Shown here: positions 43,846 to 54,969 of the stretch, in pieces | How the letters are laid out: every line of letters begins with the position of its first letter | How positions within the stretch are numbered: position 1 is the stretch's first letter | Assembly: GCF_001661265.1 (NCBI RefSeq) | Contig: NW_017566999.1 | Location: 186,001-250,000 of the forward strand | Direction of reading: 5' to 3' | DNA length: 64,000 nt | DNA from: Saitoella complicata NRRL Y-17804 | Taxonomy: Eukaryota; Ascomycota; Saitoellomycetes; Saitoellales; Saitoellaceae | Notes under the pieces: model-generated | The model's input: the letters and a program-made list of their open reading frames with translations, nothing else | What the model was told of the DNA's origin: nothing | The model's database searches: none | Translations under genes and position numbers: made by a program

Positions 43846-45124
43846 GGCCGGGTCCTGTTGCAGCGGCTGGACGAGGGGGGGGGGGCTCGTCTGCAGATGG
43901 AGTAGAGGACCGACGCTGTGGGGTTTGGGTTGTGTGTTGGAGGACGATTTGTATGAGGCATTTTTGCCCTGAACCTCAAGCACGTGCCTGCATCGCTCTG
44001 CGTGGACGGCACAGTGGAACGGGATGAACCAGGCACCAGGCACAAGCGCAGTTCTACCTCTCAAGTCAATCGCCACGAGCATTACAGCTCCCGTCATCCT
44101 CGAGGTGGTGGAACGTCTTGGTCCAGCCTAAGAGGGTGTAAGCCTGTTGACAAAGTTCATGAGGTTTATTAGGCGTTGGAAAATTCCTGGTCAAAGCACC
44201 GACGGCGGTTAGGTGCGCCATGGAGGTTGCTGGAGCCGGAAGAGAAGCAGGACAGGGTGTCCCGTTGTGATAGTGTAGGCTTGTTGAACTTAACGAAGGC
44301 TGGGGTCTTTGGTGGATTTGTCAAGCCGACGTCTGCATTTGGTATGGTCATGACTTCTGCCCAGCAGGTAATATGGTGAGAGCTGAGCCGTTGATGAGCG
44401 CGGGTGAAGGGATTGATGTAGATTGGGCCACCTTCATGCTCGGTGCAGATCCACTGATCTCAAAGGGGTTCGAAATTTCACAAAACCGACTGTTTGAATT
44501 GATTGTTCTCTTTTGCCTTCTCAATAACCTTCAGCATACTACCATTCAGGATTCTTCTTAGTCCCGACTAATACACCCTCAACGGGGACAAGTACGGTTC
44601 GGTAGTTGAAGACAAGACCCGGCCGACCGCGGGGAGGAAATGACTGATCTTCGAGAACGCGCGCTCTCGAGGGCCGACTTCTCAATGGCAACCCGGACGT
44701 CGACCTCGGTGGCCCTGGAGAGATCAAAGAATGCAAAAGCACGTACAAGACACGAGCAGACAATTAGTTGTACTTCACCAATACTACTGTTCTAGCCTAC
44801 TCACCCTCAGTCTCCAGATCGGCTCCCCACATCCCCGGACAACACCCCGGACCCCGACTTAAGGCGCGGCGCGGAGAAGTGGGGTCCGCGGGTTGGGCGA
44901 GGGCTTATTGGCTGTTTTTCTGCGCCGAACCCGCACGCCGCACCAACGGAGAGGAAATGAATCCTCGGAACTCTCTTGGGGGGAGATTCCCGGCCCCTCC
45001 TTTCACCGTAAATCCGATTGTAACCGAGCAGGAGTATACATCCTAGCCATTACTCTACTTTGACATCAACGTCGCCCGGTTCGTCGTACTTTAGATCGTG
45101 GATCATCAACGATAACACTTAAGG
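43846..45124. promoter_or_regulatory. Divergent regulatory region of two transcription-factor genes
   Basis: 1.28 kb between the copper-fist gene (minus) and the Rgt1-like gene (plus). It includes a C-run hairpin close to the copper-fist start and a palindrome TCGAGAACGCGCGCTCTCGA at about 44652-44671. No convincing gene is seen. Confidence 0.5.
43870..43891 (-). promoter_or_regulatory. Hairpin with an 11-base C loop just before the copper-fist ATG
   Basis: On the minus strand GACGAG and CTCGTC flank a run of 11 C, making a perfect 6-bp stem whose 3' end lies about 25 nt upstream of the start codon. In the mRNA this would sit in the leader next to the initiation site; a role in translation is only a possibility, and homopolymer runs are length-variable. 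Confidence 0.4.
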
Positions 45125-47443
45125 ATGAGCGACAGCATGACGATGGAGAATCGTCCACCTCATATCCTACCCCCCTTGGGATCCGGTCCCAGTCCGTCTC
45201 CGGCGGGAGCTCCTTCTGTGGATCCGACCACAAATCACTTCTCGTTCGGATCGATAAGGTCTTTACACTCCCTTCCACCACCAGTCCCTCACGCCTCGGC
45301 ATCGCCTGTTCCGCACTCCAGCGTACCAGTCGTCACGCCCAATATTGCTCCCGCACCACGATTCAATTCGAGTTCACCGCCGGCGAATCAACATCAACAT
45401 CAACATCAACAGCAACAGCAACAGCCACCGATGTTGCCCAGTTTTAGCTATCAATCACCACTATCCCAATCCTCCCTCGAATCCCGACACCGCTCCCATT
45501 CAAATCCACACCAACAGGGTCCCGGAGGACCAATTTATCCTCCCCGTCAATCACCTCCTCGTGCACCCGGAACCTCCGACACGCCCGAAGGCCCCAAAAA
45601 GCGACACAAGATTTCCCGCGCCTGCGATGAGTGCCGTCGCAAGAAGATCAGGTGCGATGCCTCAACCGAAAACACCCATGCGGACTGCACCTCCTGCCGC
45701 CGTTCCGGGATAAAGTGCTCTTTTTCCCGGGTTCCCATGAAACGTGGGCCCTCGAAGGGGTACATCAAGGAACTCGAAGACAGACTCGGTGCGCTCGAGC
45801 ACTACAAGGGTTCTGATACGCCGGGCCTGTCGGGGGGACCGAATGGATCGGGGAATATAAGTAGGAGTGTGAGTCCGCCGCAAGGGGCTGTGTTACAAGG
45901 GGCGCCTGTGAGGAAACGGCCGCTGAGTGCAGATCATATCGATTTTCAACCATCGTCAGGGTCGGTTCAGGTGGAGAGTGGGAGTAATTATTCCACGCCG
46001 CCGGTTGTGTCGTATGACCGCACCCTACCGCCGATTGAGTCGCTCCGTAATGCTGCGGCTGGTGGACAGCGCGAGACGCTCGAGTTCCGGAATGGATACC
46101 AGCCCTTTGGAGCTACGCTCAAGCCAGCTGACCCTAAGCTGGGGACGTCGCAGATTAGGTTGCCGTACCCCGAGCCTGGGACGCCTCATGACAACTTCTG
46201 GGATGAAGCGGCAATCGATAAGTACTACACCAACATCCATCACTGCTTTCCCCTCCTCCCGCACTCGAAGCAGAGATTGAGGTTGAGACTAGCAAGTGCC
46301 CCCGCTTCCGCCCGTGAAGCATTGTTATACGCGATTTACGCACTCGTACGTCCCACGCCCACAGACTCAAACATGTCTCCCAAATCTGGTCACGGGCAGG
46401 GGGATACACTCAGTTGTCGCGCGACGAATTTGTTGAGTTTAAGTGCGTATGATCGCTCAATATCTGGGAACTTGGAAGGGCAGGTCCTGCTTTTGGCGGC
46501 GCTGGTTTTAATGGCGATTGAGGCTGATCATCGGGGTCCGCCTGGGATGTTGGGCGGCGGGAAGGGATTTCCGGTTGGTGTGTGGCTTGGGAGTGCGGTG
46601 GGTATGGCGTATCAGCTTAAGCTTCATTTAAGTCGGAAAAGCACTCCGGCGGATGTTAGCTGTGATATCGATGGGGACGAGCGGCTTGCGAGGAGGGCAT
46701 GGTGGGTTATCGTGGTGTTGGATAGGTGGCATGCTGTCTCGACTTGTTCCCCGCCATTTATTCCGGATGCGAATGTCAACTTGAGTGCGGAGGATCATTT
46801 GTTGCTTGGGATGATTCCGTACCATCTAACACGGGTTTCCTGCATCCTTGGTCATTTGGCGGACGCGTTCTCGAGTCCGGATGAGAGCATCTCGTCGAGT
46901 TCTAACCCGTACATCTCGAAGATCTTGCGCGGTGAGCTGGAAAGGTTCAGGGAGAGTGTGGAGGTGGTTTGGGGCCAGAGTAACTTGTTGCACATCGCGT
47001 ACTGGCACGTCAAGTTGCTTGCGTTGTTGCACACAAGCACTTCGGAACCGCATACCCTTCTCGGCCCGGCTTTGAGAATCGCAAGCATTTTGCAAAGCCC
47101 GAGTACACCGGTGACCCCTCTCAACCATCATTTTGCGGCTCTTTCCGGATCAGTGTTACTTCGCCTTGCGAATATCCCTGAGACTCGGGATGACTCTCTT
47201 CGTGGTCTCTTTGGTTTGAGGGAGGCCATTGAGAGGAGACGTGGGTTGATCGGACGTGAAGGTATGAGCGGATGGGATGCAGCAATCAGGGATCTCGTTA
47301 CCAAGGTCAGCCTACGCGGAAGCCTGGGTCAGTTGGCTGATGTCGCCATTGGTGATGCGAAGGGGTTGGAGTTGAGTACGAGTGGAAATGCCGGATTGGA
47401 TGCCACGTTAAGGAAGCACGGTTACTTGTCGTTGGCTGGGTAA
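45125..47443 (+). CDS. Zn2Cys6 transcription factor, Rgt1-like
   Basis: Single exon, 772 residues. A Pro/Ser/Gln/His-rich N-terminus contains a short Gln/His run (QHQHQHQQQQQQPP). The Zn2Cys6 cluster is at about 165-197: SRACDECRRKKIRCD, ADCTSCRRSGIKC. It is followed by the diagnostic FSRVPMKRGPSKGYIKELED, a linker shared with yeast Rgt1, the glucose-responsive repressor of hexose transporter genes. The fungal-specific regulatory domain begins near DEAAIDKYYTNIHHCFPLLP and continues with DERLARRAWWVIVVLDRW. By family this is likely a regulator of sugar transport or metabolism, but orthology to Rgt1 rests only on the DNA-binding domain and linker. The divergent neighbour is the copper-fist gene. 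Confidence 0.85.
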   Translation: MSDSMTMENRPPHILPPLGSGPSPSPAGAPSVDPTTNHFSFGSIRSLHSLPPPVPHASASPVPHSSVPVVTPNIAPAPRFNSSSPPANQHQHQHQQQQQQPPMLPSFSYQSPLSQSSLESRHRSHSNPHQQGPGGPIYPPRQSPPRAPGTSDTPEGPKKRHKISRACDECRRKKIRCDASTENTHADCTSCRRSGIKCSFSRVPMKRGPSKGYIKELEDRLGALEHYKGSDTPGLSGGPNGSGNISRSVSPPQGAVLQGAPVRKRPLSADHIDFQPSSGSVQVESGSNYSTPPVVSYDRTLPPIESLRNAAAGGQRETLEFRNGYQPFGATLKPADPKLGTSQIRLPYPEPGTPHDNFWDEAAIDKYYTNIHHCFPLLPHSKQRLRLRLASAPASAREALLYAIYALVRPTPTDSNMSPKSGHGQGDTLSCRATNLLSLSAYDRSISGNLEGQVLLLAALVLMAIEADHRGPPGMLGGGKGFPVGVWLGSAVGMAYQLKLHLSRKSTPADVSCDIDGDERLARRAWWVIVVLDRWHAVSTCSPPFIPDANVNLSAEDHLLLGMIPYHLTRVSCILGHLADAFSSPDESISSSSNPYISKILRGELERFRESVEVVWGQSNLLHIAYWHVKLLALLHTSTSEPHTLLGPALRIASILQSPSTPVTPLNHHFAALSGSVLLRLANIPETRDDSLRGLFGLREAIERRRGLIGREGMSGWDAAIRDLVTKVSLRGSLGQLADVAIGDAKGLELSTSGNAGLDATLRKHGYLSLAG

Positions 47444-47560
47444 GGTTACACGAAGTGAGCAAGGATTGTATGATATCGATATGGGGCATGGATGGAGGTG
47501 CAAGGGGGACACCCGAGAGGGAAAAGGGGATGGTGTTTTTGCTTTTTCTTTCAGTCATAG

Positions 47561-47782
47561 CTAGTCGTCTGCAATCACCCAAGTAGGTAGAATATCGCAG
47601 TGATACCCGTATTTGTCACTCATTTCACGTCCCGGCCGCGGCATTGCTTCGGCGTCAAACTCCCCAGCTTGTACGGCATGCGCGTGGTGTCCTTCCTCAT
47701 GCGTGGGGGGCGCCGGTGCTCGACGTCGACCAGGGGACATGAAAGCGTCGTACGTGAAACGCAACGGCAAGCACCGGATCAT
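47561..47782 (-). CDS. Possible small protein, exon structure unresolved
   Basis: An open frame ending EMSDKYGYHCDILPTWVIAD with TAG at 47561-47563. The last 45 residues (HHAHAVQAGEFDAEAMPRPG and on) have a plausible, acidic, protein-like composition. An upstream branch/acceptor pair (GACTAATAATACAG at about 47827) and a possible first exon starting near 47980 suggest splicing, but I could not settle a single model. No family is recognised. Confidence 0.3.
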   Translation of the reverse strand: MIRCLPLRFTYDAFMSPGRRRAPAPPTHEEGHHAHAVQAGEFDAEAMPRPGREMSDKYGYHCDILPTWVIADD

Positions 47783-47908
47783 CGATATACGCCAAGCAGT
47801 ATTGTCTGAAGTAGTTGGAAGGGCTCTGTATTATTAGTCGGGATCCGTTACATGCTTGGCGAGATAGGAGTGCGATAGTCGTTACAGGGTCCAGCATTCA
47901 TTGCCGTC

Positions 47909-49796
47909 ATGGAGGTACGCTGCCTCCTGAGTGCTCGTCACGATCAATTCGACCAATTTTAGGTTGGAAGCTGACTTGAATTTCTCGCTCTAGCATACGC
48001 ATTCACGCGGTGCGTCCGTTGGCTCACTCCTCGATTATTACTCGGAGATGGACGAGGGTTCGCTAAAGTCACCTACCTCGATCAAATCACCGACTTCGCC
48101 GCATAGCCCAACAATACACATTTCATACGCAGACGCAGGAATCGAGATCGCCGAGCCTTATCCTCTCGATGGTGTGGACGACGAAGCTTCGCCGGCAGAT
48201 CTGGAGAAAGAGCTGTCTCACATCAAGTCGTTGCGCCGAGTATCCATTGAATACGCCGGGAACGACCCGGACCTACCACCGCCGACGCATACAGTCGCAG
48301 AAACACCTGATAACGACGGCTTGTTCTGGGTTCCGGCAGGACTACACCCTGAGCTGGAACCACAACAATTCTCCACATTCGTGCAGTCGCGAATAGAGGG
48401 GTTCAATTCACATCCGGACGATCAACTCAACCTCAATACAGTGAATTTGCGGAGAAAGAAATCTAGATTATCAAGGGTTGTGAAGCTCGATGATGAGGAG
48501 GTGGGGCAATACTCAGATGCCGGGCCAGAGTTGTTCAGGAGGAAGTCGGCCAGAGTGGCGCCTTTGAAGTTGTCATATTTGGAAAGGCTGGACGAGTTGG
48601 CAAAGAACCCGTCGCCAGCATTGGAGCAAGCCGAGTTCGGGGTAGGCGATGCGTCAGATCAGGATCTACCCGTGCTCGGTACTCCTGCACAAATGATTAG
48701 GAGGTCGGCAAGGACAACTTATCGCAGAGGAAGGGGAGGTGCAGTACGGATCACGCCCAGAAGTGTGTCGGATCCGACCACAAGTCCTACCAAGGAGGAG
48801 TTCCCGACCCTGCAGTGGTCTACGGAGAAAGAGGTGGAGGATCCTGTGCTTGAGCATGCACCGCCCTCGCCGCAAGTTCAACAACAACCTGTCAGCTCAC
48901 CTCCAGCTCCTCAAACGCCGTTCAGCCCGCCTCCTGAACCTGTCAGCCCAAGAATACCTCAAGAAGCTCCACGACCGCAGAACATGTCTGTCCGGCCACA
49001 GCGGCCAAGGCTTCAGCGGGAAAGTTCATCCTTACCGGACATTACTGCAGACATGAACTCGGTCGTTTCGACGCCCATGGTCAATGCTTTCCAGGGGCCT
49101 TATCCGACATCATCGGATGCGGCAATTACCCAGCTGGAGCATGATATGCAAAATGCTAACATTGCGGCGGAGGAAGATGAGGAGGAGTTTGCGGAGCGAC
49201 CGAGGAAGAATTCGGGAAGTAAGAAGTCGGCATGGGGACGGTTATTCTCATCGGATGACAAGGTGATGAAAAAGGGAAAGAAGAACATGTCTCAGGAGAA
49301 TATCGCCAGACAAATCGAGCGTGACGGTGTGGACGAGATTCTTGGACGGCCGAAGTCTGCATTACGATCGTCGGCCTCCAGTGAATCACTCAAGAGCCAA
49401 GGGTCTACCAAGGAGAAAGAGAAGGAATCAACCAATATCTTCTCTGCACTGTTCGGTTCAAAGAAGAAGAGCTCGCCGCGTCTCGCAGCAACCAGATCAA
49501 CCTCACCAGCAGAGCTGTCCTCCTCGCGTCCATCTACAGGTAGTGGGTCGACCTACCACTCTTCTTGGAAGGACGGTCTCGGGTACACACGGTTCCCATT
49601 ACCCGTCGAACGCGCCATCTACCGTTTATCACATATCAAATTGGCGAACCCGAAGCGGCCTTTGCGGGAACAGTGTCTTATATCGAACTTTATGTACGGC
49701 TACTTGCGGTTGATCAACAATCCAGGATTGCCGGCTTCGAGAAGACAAGCGACGTCACCTCGACCAGATCAGCAACAACAACAGCAACAACAGCAA

Positions 49797-49830
<34 letters not shown>

Positions 49831-50131
49831 GGAACGGAAGCGGTAATGGGCATGGATCAAGGTCTGCTAGCGAGCGTGTAGATGAACTGGTAAGCTGGTT
49901 GTCGGCAAACGTCACTGAACATTGCTAACAAACTTACAGATGGGTGCCCCCGTGTCCCCCGAACCAGCAAGACGAGAACCTCGATACGCACAAGCACTAG
50001 GAGGACCCCCACCACCAGAATCTAAATCCCGGTCAAGATCAAGCTCCCGAGACCGCGAGAAGCAATTAAAACGAGAAAGAGAGATGAGTGGCGACCGAAG
50101 CCGAGAACCAGCAGTCTGGTACACTGCATAA
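47909..50131 (+). CDS. ZDS1: Zds1/Zds2 homologue, PP2A-Cdc55 regulator
   Basis: Zds proteins bind and control the Cdc55 form of PP2A in mitotic exit and polarity. Exons 47909-47914, 47994-49889 and 49940-50131, giving 697 residues. The first exon is only Met-Glu. Its splice (79-nt intron, GCTGAC branch) adds EHTHSRGASVGSLLDYYSE in frame before MDEGSLKSP, which alone would be the obvious but shorter start. The Zds C-terminal domain is clear near 540-600: YTRFPLPVERAIYRLSHIKL, ANPKRPLREQCLISNFMYGY. It is followed by a run of 20 glutamines and a last exon of Arg/Ser/Asp-rich sequence ending REPAVWYTA. The middle is disordered, Pro/Ser-rich, with basic patches. Confidence 0.88.
49770..49829 (+). 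repeat. CAA/CAG repeat encoding 20 Gln
   Basis: Sixty bases of CAA and CAG codons, mixed at first and a pure CAG run at the 3' end, inside the Zds homologue after the conserved domain. The pure CAG half is likely to vary in length. Confidence 0.9.
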
Positions 50132-50249
50132 AAACCACCTTGCAATTGCACGGCGTTGGATTCAATTGGCGTTTTTCTTTTTTTATTTGTGTTCGTGTTT
50201 TGCAGTGAGGCCTTGCGCATGGTAGACAGATATAAATTATTTGAACCAC

Positions 50250-52461
50250 TCATTTCTGAGTTTGTGTATGTCTGTAGTACCTATACCATATTCCTGTTCC
50301 CACGGAGACAGCAAGAGCCGTGAAAGCTGTCAAACCGATGACGAGGCGGAGGTTCGGCGAGGATTTCTCCTCTGCTTTTGGTCGATGAAGCTGAGGTGAT
50401 TGCGCCGCCTCCGCAAGCTGCATGATTTCTTAGCCAAGTCCCAATTACGTAGCCTTGAAGAAATACACACCTGAACAAACAGATCCGATACCGACCCCCA
50501 ATGAACACTGACGTGTATCGGCGCCGCCACGCCCAACTCCCTACAATACACATCCGGCTGCACCTCGTAATGCTGTGCAACCCTATCCAAATCACTCTTC
50601 GTCGCGGCATACACACACGGCAACGTCGATATCTTGGGATACTTTTCGCGTAGGGAGGCGAGGTACATAAAGGATTCGGAGTTGGAGGAGTCGTAGGCGA
50701 GGCACAGGACGTCGCAGGCGTTTATGTGTTTGTCAGAGTCGAGGAGGTCGATGTCGGCGGGGAGGAGTTCTTTGAGCTGGGAGTGGAGGGTTAGCTTGGA
50801 AGGCATGTGGTTCCTCACTGTACTGACAATCATGTATCGCTGCTTTCCCTGAATCTCGACAGCGTTGCACACCTCCGTCGATGAGGTCGTAATATTCGTC
50901 GAGGACACCACATAATCATTCCCCAACGGCTTATTCAAAAACGCATTCAAAATGGCAGACTGTATACTGTACATTAGTAACTTCTTCCAATCACCAAAAC
51001 TTTCAACATACCTTTCCAGCTCCCGGCTCTCCAACGACATACACACAAAACACATTCCGATCCGCCTTCTTATTCACCCTTCCTCCATGCTTCCTCGGTT
51101 TCGTGACCTTTAGCGCGTCAGTCGTTCCTCCCCTCCCTCCCTCAAAACCCAAATACGCCAGGTATCGTAGTGTCTCCGTGTGATCCATGAGCGTCGTAGC
51201 GGACCATTGTGCGAGCCAGCCTTGTAGGGTGACGTTACCTGCCTCATTACGCACAGTTGTGTAGGGAAAAGAACGCCAGGATGGTGGGATCGAGGGTGTA
51301 TGCGCGAAAAGGAAGGCGAGTTCGGCAGGGTTTAGGGCGCCGTCGTTGTCTTTGTCGAATCTCGCAAACAAGTCCACGAAGAACCGGTATCCAGCGGGCG
51401 ACAGCTCGACGGAGGCGAAAGCTGGTACATCCAATTTAGGGTGCAGAAACTTGTCTTTGAGCGAGAGTGAATCTGTGTATTCGAATTTTCGGAGAATAGT
51501 CCATGTTGTCTCGTGTCGGCCTTTCTCGGCAAAGATCTTGTTGAGGAGGATGAAGCCGTATTCCGTGATACCTCCGTCTTTGATGGCGTCAGTGGATGCC
51601 TTGGCTATGGTATCTTTAATGTCTTGGAGTTCGGCTGGTGGAAGAGATTTGTCGAAGCATTTGCGCTGACAAGAACTTCAGCATACACTCAGGAAAATTA
51701 AGCTCCGTCGACAAACCTGCAGCTCATTCATCTCATCATCATTCAACCTCCCATCCTGATCCGTGTCACTCAAAAAGAACACCCTCTGCAACGCCGCAAC
51801 AGCTGCCGTCTTCAACTGCTGCTCCTTGAAATCAAACAGCGGACTTATCGGATGCGTCACACTCCTCTGACATAAGTAAAAGACCTCATTGACATTCACC
51901 AAGGATTTTGCGGAGCACCGGATACATGATTCGACTTCTTTGAACTCTTGCATGATCGGGATCATTTCGTCTTCGAGGGCTTGGTTGGCTTCGGGTTCTT
52001 CATTGAGGTCGGATTTGTTGGCGCAGAGGACGACGGGGAGCTGTGACCTGAGTTAGCAAGAATACCTGTTGGTGGGCGACACAACTCACGTTAACGCCGA
52101 GCGATCGAAACAATGGTAGCCTGTGTACGAGAGGTCAGTGATGAATGCGTCGAAGGACGATGCATACATGCCAGAATAGGGCGACTCGCTCACACGAGTA
52201 GTCGTCGGAGTAGACTAGACAAATGACATTCGCCCGTCTGATGTCTCGACACAATGCATCTCTATCATTTGGAGCCGACGATGTGTCAATGATCTGTGTA
52301 GTCACACTCTCGGGCGTACTGATATCCGGCGGGATAGTGATAACAGGAATTGTCTTTTGAATATTCGGCACAAAGGTCTCCTTCACCAATGCCGTGATAA
52401 GAGAGGACTTGCCGACACCTTCATCGCCGCAGACGACAACGGTGACCTGCTTGATGTCCAT
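50250..52461 (-). CDS. GEM1: Gem1 (Miro), mitochondrial outer-membrane GTPase
   Basis: Calcium-binding, tail-anchored GTPase of ER-mitochondria contact sites and mitochondrial inheritance. Seven exons with closing phases: 52461-52172, 52120-52090, 52040-51717, 51665-51012, 50959-50828, 50776-50471 and 50417-50250, giving 634 residues (yeast 662). The first GTPase begins [20 protein letters not shown] and has [14 protein letters not shown]-hand loops are [12 protein letters not shown] near 200 and [12 protein letters not shown] near 320. The second GTPase has [13 protein letters not shown] and [11 protein letters not shown] single C-terminal membrane anchor, [20 protein letters not shown], is followed by [11 protein letters not shown]. 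The first intron (52121-52171) fits the frame ([11 protein letters not shown]) only with a GC donor, GCATGT. Confidence 0.94.
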
Positions 52462-52664
52462 TGAACTCGAATAGGTGAATGTAACGTGGACAGGCGGATA
52501 GATGGTCCGTACGTTCTTTTCCCGGTTTGGGCATGGTGCTGCGATGCAAGGTTGCGCAGGGAGAATCCCCATACCGGTAAGTACTCCGCCGCGCTCCGCA
52601 ATTGCCGACCAAATTACCCGTGGACCCTGCTGAACCTCCAAAACACCAGATCAACACCTCCAGC

Positions 52665-54565
52665 ATGTTTGTGCTGCCTCCTCCATCGAACTACTCCACT
52701 CAGTATGCCCAGCAACTGAAGCAACGGGAAGAGCACTTTGCCCGTTTAGCACAAGCTGAGGCGGCTCCCAATACTATCACTTGCCCGACAGGCGAGGAGG
52801 ATGCCTCGTTCGTCGCGGCGGAAGGACAGTACACGCTGCGTGATGAGGTAACACTTGCTATGCCGCCTCCGTTCGCGACGGAGGGGTTGCCGAACGCACT
52901 AAGTACGATCCCGGCGCCAAGAACGAATGGTGTTAGGTTGTCGTTCGTACCGTTGAAGCATAGGGATGTGCCGGTGGATGCGTATAGCAGTTCGCCGAAG
53001 TTGGCAAAACGGAATTCAAACCTTTTGGGGTTGGCGTCGCCGAAGACGGAGGAGCCTTCTCCGAGTCATTTAAACAGATCACTGTCGTCGCTTGACACAG
53101 AGTCGGTGGAAGATGATGTGGCGGACGACGATCAGTCGACTCCCCAAAGCTATACGGGCGTCGGCGATGACTCATCGAATTCCTTCGTCTCTATGTTCGG
53201 TACACCCGCCCAACGCGCCTGCGGCAAACAAAAGAAACCCAAGAACAGCATCGCAAAAACCACATCCTCCTTCGTCTCCCGGTTCATGGCACACACCAAC
53301 CTCCTAAACCTCCTCGCAACACGACCAAACGACCAAACACTCCTCTTCGCCAGTGCATGCAGATCCTTCTCCTGGCTTGATTACTCGAGTCAGAATCGGC
53401 ATGAAGCGCTTACGAGGATTCTGTTCGCGCGGTCATATCCGCTGTGTCAGGATATCAACATGCTCACCCGGGACTCCGACCATCTCGACGTCATCGTTGG
53501 ATTTTCGTCGTCGGACTTGATCTGGCTTGACCCAATGACGAACAAATACGTTCGCTTGAACAAACAAGGCACTATCAACCCCTCAGCCGTCCTCGAGGTC
53601 AAGTGGATCCCGGGGTCTGAGAATCTTTTTATGGCGGCACATGCGGATGGAAGCGTGGTGGTATACGACAAGGAGAAGGATGATTCGACGTTCAACACGA
53701 GTCCTAATGCGAGCGTGGTGATGGAGGAAGGGGGTGAAGCTATTGGGTTCTCTGTACTGCGGAGCATGAACGGCAAAGCTGTAAAAAACAACCCCGTAGC
53801 ATATTGGAAGGTTGCGAAGCAAGCTATCACAGGTATGATGGTGCGATATTAGTCCTCAAGTGATGGCACGCTGACATTCTTACAGCATTTGCATTCTCCC
53901 CCGACTGTCAACACATCGCCATCACCTCCGACGACGGCACCCTCAAAATCATCGACTTCCATGCCGAACGCGTCCTAGCCGTCTTCCAATCCTACTACGG
54001 CGGTTTACTCTGCGTCACTTGGTCCCCCGATGGCCGGTACATTCTCACGGGTGGTCAAGACGACTTGATCACCATCTGGTCCTTCCACGACCGGAAAATC
54101 GTGGCGAGGTGTTCTGGGCATAATAGCTTTATCAAGGCTGTTTCTTTCGATCCGTGGAGGTGCGATGATAGGGGATATAGGTTTGCGAGTGTGGGTGATG
54201 ATTGTCGAATGTTGTTTTGGGATTTTAGCGTCGGTGCTCTTCATCGACCAAAACCGACAACGGGTCTGCAGCGAGCCGCATCAGTCAGTTCACGCTCAGT
54301 ACAGAACCTACAAGCCCGAACACCTGAAAACGGTGATAGGAGCGGCGCTCTGTCTCCCTCCTCGATGGCACCGGTGGATCAAGTCGTCCACCCCCTCGCG
54401 CCGCGGAGTACGGTCGCGGTCTTGAGTCCGGTGTTGGCGAAGAAAGTTGATACGGATCCCTTGAGTTCGATTACGTTTAGGGAGGATAGTATTGTTACGG
54501 CGTGTACGCATGGACATGTCAGGACTTGGATGAGGCCTGGATGGGAGAAGAAGGCAAATATGTGA
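52665..54565 (+). CDS. CREC: CreC-type WD-repeat protein (carbon catabolite repression)
   Basis: CreC is the WD40 partner that stabilises the deubiquitinase CreB (WDR20-USP12/46 type) in carbon catabolite repression and permease turnover. Exons 52665-53832 and 53886-54565 around a 53-nt intron, giving 615 residues. The start MFVLPPPSNYST matches the CreC-type N-terminus; an in-frame ATG at 52602 would add 21 residues. WD repeats begin near 225 (NDQTLLFASACRSFSWLDYS) and continue with VIVGFSSSDLIWLDP, LEVKWIPGSENLFMAAHADG, FAFSPDCQHIAITSDDGTLK, VTWSPDGRYILTGGQDDLIT and FASVGDDCRMLFWDF. A last repeat, ITFREDSIVTACTHGHVRTW, follows a Ser/Pro insert. It is head-to-head with GEM1 (203 bp) and is followed on the same strand by a CreD-type arrestin. 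Confidence 0.92.
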
Positions 54566-54969
54566 AGACGTATTGGATGATCTACAAATGATCTACAATT
54601 GAGAGATGACAGTTGCAGTTGGATCTGCACATCTTTATTTTGGTTGGGGAAGGCGGCCAGATCAGGCGTTATAACTCCGGAATATATTTTTTCCTTACTC
54701 GTGCCTAACTTAACTTTAACGCAGCAAGTCCTCTCGGCGGTGCCGCCACCTCGTTTAGCGCCCAACCCGAAGCTGTCCCGAGGTCGGCAGGGGCACGACA
54801 AATAAAGTTCAACCACCAAAACGTTGCTGTAATATAATCAGCTTGACAGGATATCACTCTCGTTGTCTTACCGATCGACACGCCGTTGCTTGTCAACTAC
54901 CGCCCTATACCATACAACCTCCTGTGATCCGAGTCTGCGTTTGAGGGCGACAAGCACAAGTACGACGGG

